From Heligmosomoides polygyrus polygyrus (lineage: Eukaryota > Nematoda > Chromadorea > Rhabditida > Heligmosomidae): a DNA stretch of 64,000 bases. Positions within the stretch are counted from its first letter, which is position 1; every line of letters starts with the position of its first letter. A model generated the notes under the pieces. It was given only the letters and a program-made list of their open reading frames with translations. It made no database searches and was not told the DNA's origin. The translations under genes were made by a program, and so were the position numbers. The stretch spans positions 86,470,408 through 86,534,407 of the forward strand of contig OX377202.1 in NCBI GenBank assembly GCA_947396885.1, given 5' to 3'. Of the stretch, positions 23,901 to 35,900 are shown piece after piece.

Positions 23901-26900
23901 TAATCGTCTTCTGTCGTCATGGAGCTCGTCGTCGTCGTGGATTCGGTGTCGATGTCGTCCATCGGACTTGTCCTTCTGCCCCACGGTGTCGGAGCTCGTC
24001 GACTTCGCTGCTCGTCCCCATGGAACCTCAACGACTGGATTGCATAAACAATTAAACCATTATACAAGGGAGGAACTCAGTGGGGGATAGGTGGCAGCCT
24101 TGTCGATCCTTCCTCGGGTCGGACTTCCTTCCACATTTCACAATCTCCGAACGCGTCCGTGGATTGCCTAGCCCATCTCTATCTGCAATGACTAAAAGAT
24201 CATAAATAATGACGACCTTACTGTAGTGACTCGGTACTACCTGAAATGATTCGAGTACTACCTGTAATGAGTAATTAACATGTTTTGGGGTTACGTCCCC
24301 ACTGTAATGCCTTACCACGATCCGTCGCTCTCGTGATCCGGCTCCTTCTGGTCGCGGTCTCGTTTGTTGGCCGCGGCCTTCTCTGTACTGGAAGAAAAAC
24401 GTTCTGGGTCGGCATCCTCCATGATTTCCAGTCGATCGATGACCTTATCGAACGTGGCCAGGAGTTTATTAACGTCCCAGGTATCCTCTGACGACCTCAT
24501 TTCACCCACTTTGTCCCTTGTCCGATTAGGGAACTTTGTGCGTATCGTACGCATGTGGGCTACTGATGCGGGATGCTCCCCTAGCCTCTCTAGCTGCATC
24601 CACAAGGATTTCAGCGTGCACAGTGTTGTGCGCTGAGACAGTGGTGACTTGTGGGCTGGAGGAACAGCTTCGAGCTGCTTTTGGAGTTTGTTCCGCAAAC
24701 GTTCAGGCCGCATATATGTATTAGTGAGGATCTTAATAGCCTCGCTGTAGTTGTGCTCCGTGAGCTGTAGTGCTGAAATGAGTTTTAAAGCATCTCCCTT
24801 GAGTTTCCCTCTGAGATAGAGAAACTTTGCAATGGCAGGCACACTGTTGTTATTGTGCACAGCTGCTGTGAATAGCTCCCAGAACTCGGGGAAGGAATGC
24901 ATCTCACCCGAAAAGTCTGGGAGTTCAAAGGGAGGAAGTTTTATGTATTGATTGGAGTTGTAACTGTATTGGTCAGCTTGAAGCTGACTTGGGGGCGGTG
25001 CCTGATACACGGCTGTGGGCGGAGCTTGCCCCTGTGCCGCACCGTCCTGCCTGAGTGGTGATGGCAGCCCCATGGGGGTTGCTGCCGACGGAGGAAATGC
25101 TCCATTCATGTAATGTTGCTGAATTGGAATGGGGGAGCTGGTAATCCAGACTCCCCTTGTGTGTGGTTGAAAGCTTCAACCTCTGTATTGAATCTAGATA
25201 GGGCAGAACTTGGAGCGGAAGGAATGCCCATATCCTGGGCGGCCTTCACTCTTGCGAGTAGCCGCTCCGCGTCTGCCATGAGCTGGTCGCACGCGTTGGC
25301 ATCCCAGTGGGACTGGAAGTCCCCTAGGACGCTAGCCTCCTCTTCCGGGGAGGCCTGACCTTCGGCCAGCGCGTGCGCCCCATCCCAACGGTCTTCGAGC
25401 CTCTTAAGGAGACTCCGAATGTATTGGGCGTGGTAGTTGATGTTAAACTCACGCCCACTTCCTGTCGACTCGTCTGGGCTGGCTCGGCTTCCGTCCGGGG
25501 CAGGTGCCAAGTGGCGCTCCGCTTCCTCCAGGGCCTTCCTCAGCGAATTGACGGTCTTCGTGATTTGCGCCTTGGTCGCTCCGATGGTTGACATCGTTGA
25601 CGGCTCGACTGCGGGTTTACCTGGAACACGCACTATTAATAATGACATATGGGGCCCCATGCGGGGGGCCCCCACGCGACGAGTGCGGTTCGACGGAGGA
25701 CACGATGGAAAAAAAATTGCTCAGGATAGCCAGGGAATCAACGACTGGAGCGGATGTGGGAAGACTACTACTACTATGAGACTACCAGAAAGTGGAACTA
25801 TTACGAATTTAAAAGTGTAGAGATGGGACAGCTACGGTGAGAAATATGTGACACTAAAAATGGAACTAAAGAAGGGGGGGGGCTGTAATGCCGGCATACG
25901 GAATGAACCTGTACTGTTGACGAGGAAACTGGTGACTCCCCTTTTTGCCTAACCCCAACTACTACTAAAAAAAAAGGGGGGGGGGTGTGCCGTAGGTGCG
26001 CGATGCGCCAACCCCATGTAAACCCTGCCATTGCGCGAGAGGTCTCGCAGCGTCCCCGTCTGCCACGGAGGGGGGGGGGAATTATTACCCAACCCAACGC
26101 AAAAGAGGGGGGGACAGGCTGTAGTGTAAGGGGGGGGGGGTATGGCTAGTGCACTACCCAGGGTACTAGCGGGGGGACTCTGGTGCTGCGGCAGCGATCC
26201 ATTCAAACACCAACGCCTACTGCCTCAACCGGGTGGCCAACCCGTATGGCAGAGGATCAATGAGGCGCCTCCCCTAGGTGCGACCAGGACTTACCATGCC
26301 TGCTACTGACAAGCTCGGGCTCGAGCACACCTGCCGCCGACGCCCCGTGCGTCGCCCGGTCCCCCTCCCCGCTGCACCCCAGTCATGCACCAGCCCAAGC
26401 TTCTCCCATGCAGAACCCAGCAGCGGTTTAAACGGCCGTCTGCCACCCAGCCGATAGATGTTACCCGCTGCCGTAGCCCTGAATGGGGGCTGTAATGCTT
26501 GTTTTGCCCCAACCCTTCCAAAAGACCCCAGGGGAACACTACAGCCACCCAGGGGAAGGCATGGCTCCCTCGCATCAGGGCGTGGTAGGGCCGGATTTTA
26601 CAGCCAGCTGGCTTAATGGCCAGCCGGCAAACGGGTCCGGTTACCAACGTCCGATGCACCATGTTGCGAATCGGTGGCCCCACTCGCGAGGGAGCATGTC
26701 CCTGTTGAGTGTGGTGCCCCATTCGCCCCGTGGTGCTACGAGGTACCAAGAGACCCAAGACCCGGGGGACATACGGGGGAAACCCATGAGGTGAATAGGC
26801 CACGCCCCCTACCCTGGCAGACTGGGGGCCCCGCGTGGTGACTTTTAGCCTCTCGCGCTGAACAGCGCCTGGATTGACGCACACCCGCACCACACGCTGG

Positions 26901-29900
26901 TCACGGGTGTGTACGGATGCACTGGACTATACCCGGACTGTAATGAGCACTCCCAACCCCCACGGGCTACCCAGCGTCTACGCCGGACCCGTCTACGACA
27001 CGACCACAATAACCCCAACATAACATGACCGGATAGCTAATACACAACGAAACCAATACCATGAACACATAAACCGGGGACTCACCACCTTCCTCGTCGT
27101 ACAACATAGTAGACAAATATATAGCCACGATTCATTCCATATATCGACATCACACAGCCGCATCAATAGAATACAAGAAATGGACGTCAGATAATATGGG
27201 ACATAGGATTGATGGAACCGCTCCGGCTAGAATGGACTGTAATGGCTATCCGAGGCCAGGCGAGCCCCTTCCAGGCTCGCCGTCCTCCCTGTACTGCAGC
27301 CGGCTGTATTGCGAGGGCGAGGAGCGGCAAGGCTCCGCTCGGAGGATCCCCGGGATGGTGTTGACAGCGGGCTCACAATGGCGGCGCCCAGAGCCGCGCC
27401 CGCGCAGCCGCTCGACGTGTCGATGGAAGTAAAGAATGAAGTCGGCGGGGGGCGGCGCATAGCCGGCCCGCCGATCGATAGCGTGCGCGGGCAGGCCGGA
27501 GTCTCGGGAGCGCCTCATCGGGGTCCCGAGCGGATACGGTAGCCCGCGGGAGTATGAATGAAAGGGAGCGAGCTATCGCATTCGCGACAATTATGTTAGT
27601 TTTATTTTAAACAAAAAATATTCTGACCTTGTTAGAGTCTTTAGTGTAATGTGGAAGGAGCTCATTTCGATTTGGAAAATACTCAGTGTTCAAAGGCATC
27701 GCGCTTGCTTAGAGGAGTACACCATTTCTTATGAAAAGTGTCCAATTTGATTTGAAAAGTGTCCAAATGGATTTGAAAATCTCTCCAGTTTGATGTGGTA
27801 TATATGGATGGTCTTTGCTTCATTGTTTGCAGCGCCCAGACATATGTTCCCCAAAGTCCGCAGGGGACCGCCTTGAAAACTCTTCATCAGTGTTGTCTTG
27901 CACACCAGAAACTCCCTTCTCACCGGCGACTCTTGGGATCTGAATAAACGGAAACAGATAGGCAGGAGTGGTAACAATTGGGGGAGTGTAGCTCTGCCGT
28001 TAGGTTGCTGTTGAAAAAGAGCGCCAGAGAAGTTACTTCCGACTTTCCCATCATGTACTTTAACGATTTCAACGACACAATGACCTTTGGGACACCGCAC
28101 AGCTGAACACATGAACTGACTTTTGCAGACAGGTCTGTCATCTGTAATTCATCAGCCTATGACACGCAACGTGTACTTCGCCTGTACTGGAACAGACAGC
28201 TAGAGTCGCCTGCATGTGTGCTCATGACGATCATTTCGCCTTCGTAAATTGTGTCGTGATAGATCTTTAGACACAGCCTATATTCATTTCAATCAACTGC
28301 ACTTCATAAAAAGGGCCGGTGATCTGCAGCACGACGTTGGTCACGGATTTTGGTTAGAAACCACTAGGCCTCCACACGCTCTTGCGACAACGCGGCAGTC
28401 CTATGTTTAAGCGTAGAGCAGAGTGGATGCCGCAGGAGGCAGAACTTTTCGCATCCAACTTGCCGTTGATATGCCGCCTTGGAGGCAGACGCGGCGGCGT
28501 CACCAAAGCGACGGCGGCAATAATGATTTAAGGCATTATTGGCGCATGGCTCTGCCAGCGCCACACGGCCGATGGCAGAGACCTGTCTGGGCTCTAGCTG
28601 GCGGGGATCGCGGCGGGAATCACCGCCTATATATAAAAGAGTTTCTCCGTTGAGTGATCTAACCTAAGTGAGGTAAGCCGCATCATCCACAGTGAGAGCG
28701 GTCGAGTGATCTAACCTTAGTGAGATACGCCTCATCATCTACAGCGCGGGCAAAATTTGCTATTGAACGTGGGATGTTGCTGCAGCAGGGAAGCGCAGCC
28801 CTTTATTGCTTAACACAACAGCACCTACTCGCGTTTATGAGCGTCCAGATTCAGAAGCCGTGCCGCTGACTTCGTGCCATAAGTATGTGAAGAACACTAA
28901 AGCAGTAAAAGTAGAAGGGGGACTTCGGGGGTGTAGAAACGAGAGCGATCAGGCAGAAGTGCCCTGGAGGAGGCATCGTGATGGGAGTCGATGGGGGGGG
29001 GGGAGGAATAATGAAGCAGGCCAGGAGGTGGCACCAAGAAGGGTTTAGGCAATAACGGGGGACCAGTAGGGAGTTACCAATAAGGGGGATTGCTACTTTA
29101 TTGGGGTGGAGTAGTAAGGAGGATCCCGAGAGGGAGGGGGGCTGGCGGGGGAGAGATCTACCTGGAAGAGGGGACGTTCAGGCGGGACCATGACAGGGAA
29201 ATAAAAAGAAGAGAGCGGTAAGGGAATTTCTACGGGGAACAAGGAATCTCCCATATGCATAGCTTCTTCATGCTCGACACAACGGCGACTGCACGCGCAT
29301 CTGAGCTTATGGATTCGGAAGACGGTCCCCCTACGTCGCGCAACAAGGGTCCTCATTCCGAATACATGTCACCGACGTCTGCCGTGAGCATAAGAGCACC
29401 ACTAATGGGATGGTGGAGAAGTACGGGTAGTAAGGGGATCTCTAGGGTGGACCAGGAGAGCGAAAGTGCGAAAGGAAGGACAACTTGCAGGAGGGACTAG
29501 GACGGAGAAACTAGCAAGAAGAGGTCAGTAGGGGGTCAATAGTGGAAACAAAGAAATGAGCCAGGAGTTGAGACCAGGAGGGTGGGGAACTAAAGAGGAG
29601 GAGGGAAGACCAGTAAAGACGGACCAGCAATTCGATCCAGTAAGAAGAAACGAGTGAGGAGGAACCTAGCATCCTGATTCGGACGACATGTCAACAATAT
29701 CCGGAAGCGCTAGCTGTTGAGCATGAGAACGGGAGGAGGAGCAACCTGGGGGACAGAAGTACTACGCAGCACAAACCAATGACGTTACTGGACGGTCCGG
29801 AGAGAATGAAGGTCCAGAAGTGGTGCACGGCTTGATGCCGATAAAGTACACACCAGGCCCTGATGTTAGCGAATCTTAAGGTTTACAAAAACTATTTTCC

Positions 29901-32900
29901 GTAGACCAGTGATGCTGCAAAACCGCGCGAAGCGCGCAATTGCGAGACACGCCGTTAGGCGTGTTGGAGCACTTCTCTATAATAGAAACTAATAGAACTA
30001 ATAGAAGCAGTTCTCTGCTAGTAATGGAAACTGATGCCAATAACGATAAAGATAGTGGTCATAAAACCGCGTTGGCGATGGAGTGGGACGGCAAAGCTGA
30101 GGATGATTTTTTCGTCGTCCTTTCATCACTACGCAGCAGTCTTGCCGCATGCCGTGTGCCGCTTGACCGCAAAAGTGTGCGGATGCCTTAACGTTTTGCG
30201 TATCGGAAGGACACCACTCTTTGTTCCGGCCGGTTCCTTTTTGAATGGTACAGTGGTTCGGCGAAATGCTTTCAACAACAGTACGGTTATTTCCGGAGTT
30301 CCTTAGAAGATCTATATCACTGAACTCTTCGATTTCAGGTGTTGAATGGTCTCAGTGAGCGAGAAGATGCTACGAGTATTATCCCATCGCTTCCAATTGG
30401 CATCGTTCCAAGTGGATCAGGAAACGGTCTGCTGTCGTCGTTGTTTTATAGCAAAGGGTAGGTCCAAATTCACACATTTCCTCTTACCTTTATCAGCTCA
30501 CAATATGCAAATTCGTGTCTGAATGAGACCTCAGTGTACCCGTTAAACCCTTTTGCTTTTCTATGCTGCGTAGTGTTTCCTCAAGGGTTTTCTAGAACTA
30601 TTTAGTTTGTTTTTCTTTGGTACAGGTAGTCACAGTTTCGGCCTTTCTTGATCTAGTTGGGTCAAGTACTCTGTAGTAGATATATTCCTAAAAACAGTTC
30701 CTTATAAAAGAAGTAGTTTGCAGCCTTTTGGCACGCATAAAAAGAAAAAATTCTGATAGAGTGCACTGGAAAGCGCCTTTGGATCGGACTCCAAAAGAGA
30801 GCAAGTGAGCGAGCGGGCAGAACGTGCGGTCTACTCTGAAACAGACTGGCATTTAAAGTTCAACTTCGAAAGCATTTCACACACCACGCCATGGCGCAGC
30901 CCACTATTGGTGAGCTACTGCGACGGAACGTTCAAACGGTTACCTCAGATCAGTGTTTTATAGCGGCTCCACCCATAACTTTCAACAGAATTTAGTTCTC
31001 GAAAGAATTCTGCTAGAAGTGTCCTCCAACTGATCATGAGGCGTTCTCATTTGAAGACGGTTGCTAAAATTAGCTATTGCTTTTGAGAACATATTTCTTC
31101 GAGACATCAATATTGTTCATACAATAGCATCCCCTTGACTGTGAATAGTTCGCGTCATGCACACAAACGGACCATGGTATCGGTGCTATCCACTGGCACG
31201 AGGCTCCTTTCCGAGGGTCCTGTCATAGGAGGCATTTCACCTCTAGGCGCGTCTCTAGTAAGACGAGGTTGAGTAAAGTTCATCTACTAACCATAAGACA
31301 TAGGACGGTTATCAGATCACTTGTAGACGTGGAGATGTGGCGGGAGACGAGGCTGCAGTCGGTGAGTGTTCGGGCTTAGACTCGGGATCGCAGAGACGCG
31401 ATGCAGCCGTCCATCAGTCAGAGCTTCATTCGCAGTGCCCACTCTTCGTCGCTCCTACAAATACAGGTTCTGCTTACGGTAGCAGCATGTGAATCAGGGA
31501 TGTGCAGAATTTCCTTTTTCATGTTCTGAATTCCGATTTTCGGCCGTTTTTAGTCCTTCCGTTCCGTTCCGTGTTCCGCTCTCTTTAGGGTCGAAAAACG
31601 GAAGGGAAATGGTGGTGACTCATCATCATCGATTGTTTTGCACTGCCTTCATTCACCTCTTGAACACAAGCGAAAAGCTGGTGAAAGAGATTTACTATCG
31701 CCTTTTTGTGATTGTTTTGCTTTCAGTCCGGGGGAGCATCCTGACATAAAAATAGTGTGATAATCACCTTCTTTTCTTGGAACGGTGAATAGTATTTATA
31801 AGACCACAGGGGTTTCATGAGTGTTTTGAATCGATAATCAAATCCCTTACCGCAGCATGCTTATCCTTTTCCTTAATAATCTTAGTCTGGTCTGGAACAC
31901 CAGTTCTAGATCAGAGGAGTTCTATGAGCGCTTTTAGGTAGAAAACATTGCTTTTTATAGGGGACATTGGATCTATCCCAGTCGGAGGAGCGCATGCGGT
32001 GTCTTGCCTGTCCACTCCCTCCTTTGAGTTGTTAACTACTGCCAAGTGATACTATGGCACGCATGCGAACTCAGAGAATGGATGTTGTGCCGTGGGTGCT
32101 GAACGCAGATGTAAGCTTGGTGCTGCCCTCCCAAATAGGATAGATTTGGGACATTCAATAGGACAGGTTAAGTGTTGTGAAAAACATCTGACATCTAACT
32201 CGTCAGCTGGGCTCATTGTGTTTAAAATACTCTTTTCCTATCTATGTAAAGATTTTACATAAACTTCGATTTGTTACACTAGTAACGTTTGAAAATTCAT
32301 CTTAGTAATGATACGTATACAAGGATTTTTATTGTTAAATGTTGCTGGAAAAGAGGCGCATGTTGCTTGCCCAGTTCCTAATTTCGTTAACCGCAACTTA
32401 GTCATTACTACCATTATGGATTATGGGTGTCTCAAAAAAATATATACACTGTTTGAAAGGTGATAACTTTGCCCACAGTAAAGTACTGAAGAAGTTAAGA
32501 ACTCGTATGAAAGCTTAAGAAATTAGAAATTTTCTGACGTATAAGCGGTATGGAATGCGCCATGCGCTCCTCTGATATTTAGCATTTACACGATTGATTG
32601 TTTCGCTCGAATACTTGTTAAAATTTCTTCACAAAGTGGCCGTATCGATTGATTTGCGCTTCCTTTAAGGCTTAAAACTTAAAAACACATGCCTGCATTT
32701 GAAAAATGCAGGATATCCTAGAAAAATGCAGATACTATTAGAAAAGTTCTAACATTGCTGCTAGTGAATCTTTCGAAAAATTTTGAGACCCGTATGAAAG
32801 TACAGGGTAACAAGATTACTGTAGCTTACAAGTAGTCAAGATCGCCATGCCCCCGCTTGAAACCTTGCATTTCAGACTCGATTGATTGATTGTACATGGG

Positions 32901-35900
32901 CTGAATGCTTGTAGCAATCTTGTTACTTCTTGGTCAGATCAACCTGCACTGTGCTTGTTTTAACGTTTTTCTTCGACCAGTAGCTGCAATTATGCCGGTT
33001 ACCCTTTCCATTCAGCTTGAATGTTGCTTCTCACTCCACAGAATCAGTCTTGTAAAATGGCGCTTCTGTTCACATTTAAATCGTGCAATCAATAAATTCG
33101 CATGTCAAGTATCTTTCACATGATTGCCTAGTTTTAAACGTTAAAAGAAACACAACACACGTTAATCTGTCCAAGTAATAACAGTAAAAATATAACAACA
33201 CATAGTATATGGAACATCTACAACGTATTTGCGACATAGTACGAAATGAGAAAATGGAGAAATCCTACGAGTCATGAACCTCTCTCCGCTGCAATTAACA
33301 GGCGCGGAGATGAAGACGCAAGTCTCTTCATCTCCGCGCCTCCGAGTCGATGCAGACAATGCCGACCCTGACGTGACCCGCACGTTGTGTCGGGAACCAG
33401 TGTCGTGTGTAGCTGGTGCATCATTTGAAGGAGCCCTTACGGAAGATAGAAAACCGGGGGCGGCGAAGGAGTCGTGTTGAAGGCGAAGGCAAACAGCTCC
33501 TTTTTTCAAATCTCTTGCTGATCTCGAGATTTCGATGAAGTTTTTGGTAGCCTGTTAGTTGTCTGTCTGATGTAGGTGATTTCAGTGAACCACTTAAGAA
33601 TCCAAAGTTCACGCAACGAGCGATCGACATCAGCTGTTCATCTGGAGCACATGCACAACCGGTGAATCTTATCCATGCCCAGACTCCGAATGAGAACATT
33701 GCAGCTTTTCTCAGCGTTGGTTGGGGCTTAATGGCGGATATTGGTGAGTTTTAGCTCTTTTTTTGATTCTTTATTCCTTGGAATTAAGTGGAAATTTGGG
33801 AATGTTGTCCTCTCCTAAGAACGAAAACACACGAATCCATCGTAACTTTCGGGCTCGGGAGAGCTCTGCTTTTGGAAGTGTATCAGACTCTTAAGTGATA
33901 AAATAAGTGTTCCGAGCTTCTGAATTTGTTTATGAGGAGAGTGGGAACATGAATTGAAGACTCCGTGAGAAAAACCCTTGAAGAACTGCTGATAAGGTAG
34001 TAATTGTTTAGACATCGAGAGCGAACGATGGCGCAAGACCCTCGGCCCGAATCGGTTCGTTCTTGGTGGACTTCTCAGAACTATGAGTTAGTTTCTAGAA
34101 TTTTCTATATTGATATCCAAGTAAATAATTGGTTAATGGATGTTGTTGGTTTTGCTTCCATAGTTGACTGACTGTTAACTTTAGTCGCGACCATTCTTAA
34201 GGCCTGCACGAGGCACTATGTATCCTAATTCGCATCCAATTTGCTGTCAGAATATCCTGTAGAAGTAGAATGCGTTGCACATCCTTAACAGGGTTTGAAA
34301 TTTCTACCACTTTCCCTCACCCTTTATCCTTACCCTCTTCAGATCTACGATCCTACCGCGGCCGATTATCGTACAAAATGTACGTTGGTGGAAAGAGGGG
34401 ATCGCAGAGCACGTACGACATCTACGGAAAGAACGTTGGCGAACGGGTGCGCTTTAATAGCTATTTTTATTTTATTTTTTATTTTTCAAATTAAAAATTT
34501 CTTGTGCAGTATGGAAATCTTGAAGATCGTAATCATTAGTGTATCTCCCTCGACACCGTCGTTGCACGTTATCTTGCTATACAAAAAGCTCATTCGTCGT
34601 ATGCATATACGTTATTCCACATGTTCGTCCGCGTAAAAATATTCGACGGTTTCGAAGGGTGTATGCAAATGATTTTCACCGATGGCCTAGGTTTGATGGT
34701 TACTGGGTGATCTTCGACGGAGGGAAAAAATCCATCGATATCGATCAATATATAGATTTTTCTTCGAATTTCACCGTTTGAGGCGGAAAACACTTTAATA
34801 TGTAGCCAAGTTTCATAGCAACCGAATTAACCTACTGTCCATTCTTTATTGATCTGATAGATTTTTACCCAGATTTTACTGTGTGACTGGTGGATTTCAC
34901 AGTGTGATATTAACACCACGCGAATGTGATGACCACTGATCAGGCCTTTCAGCATGTTATCCAAATCGATCGCCCACTGCTTGTCGATCAATATGATCGA
35001 TGTTTGCTCTTTTTAAACTATAATTAGTAAAAATTGAGCTCCGCCGCTTATTGATCGATGTTATTGATTTTTCGCCGATTCTTTTTTATCCTTATTTATA
35101 GGGGAGTGCATTGATGACTTGTTTAAAATCCACATCGTGTTTCAAAGTTGCAATTTTCAGATTGAGAACTCCTTCGCAGCTCGTTGTTCCGGTGATGTCA
35201 GTCTAAGCCAACGAACCACCGACGACACATGGCGATCTGTGCATTCGGAACGAGTCGCCAACATCGAAGAGGAGCTGCCAGACGACTGGACCAGGGTGGA
35301 AGACGAGTTCATAAACGTATACGCGGTAGGTGCGCCCTGGTGATGATTTGGTGACGGAGAGCTGATCCGTCATTTTGTTGTGCGTCCGCGCAAAATTGAT
35401 GGCCGCTGGACTGGTAGAGTGCGTCGTCATGGCGACAGATCTACCCAATTAATACTAAACTAACCGAGTAAATTGAACGTTTGCAAGTTAATGATATCGA
35501 CTGATCAATCATTATCGGTCGAGATTTCGTTGCTATCGACTTTGGCCGAAAAATCGACGCCTGACGAGAAATTGTTATGATGACCGGTGGCCAGGCATCA
35601 CAGAGTAAATAGTATTGCTCAATACGATAATATATCATAATATATTATTATTGTGTGGCATTATATTGATCAGTTCGATATTAAATATTGTTCAGTCTTA
35701 TCGATTTTCGCGGACTCCACAAATAAATTAAAATGAAATACAGAAACCTCTGGCCCTTAGCTTCCAGCAACCGTCTACACTACTCTCTGTGCCTGACATC
35801 AGACTGTTTTATAGTCAGCTATTTCGCAGCTTTACGAGTGTATGAAATCAATACAGTACCGGATGCGTCTTTTGAATAGACGCCGAAAAAACCGCACTTT

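Larger units (their letters stand above)
22104..27589 (-). mobile_element. Bel/Pao-type LTR retrotransposon, gag-only, very young
   Basis: Two 928-bp direct repeats (22104-23031 and 26662-27589) start TG and end CA, and a 5-bp duplication ATTAT (22099-22103, 27590-27594) flanks the whole. Reading both copies I find one difference (C at 22158, G at 26716), so insertion is recent. On the - strand the primer-binding site at 26661-26651 is TGGTGCATCGG, an exact fit to the 3' end of nematode tRNA-Gly with CCA. The gag region follows (25675-24312). No protease, reverse transcriptase, RNase H or integrase is visible, so the element is internally deleted and non-autonomous. It is antisense inside the sphk-1 intron. 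Confidence 0.93.

Noticed and set aside
22099..27594. Gypsy or Copia assignment of the LTR element
   Set aside because: The Gag block fits DUF1759 of Bel/Pao, no zinc knuckle or pol was seen, and the tRNA-Gly primer is compatible with Bel/Pao.
31497..31600. Complete hAT element at 31497
   Set aside because: One end-like sequence (cagggatgtgcagaatttcc) is present but no inverted partner with an 8-bp duplication was found.
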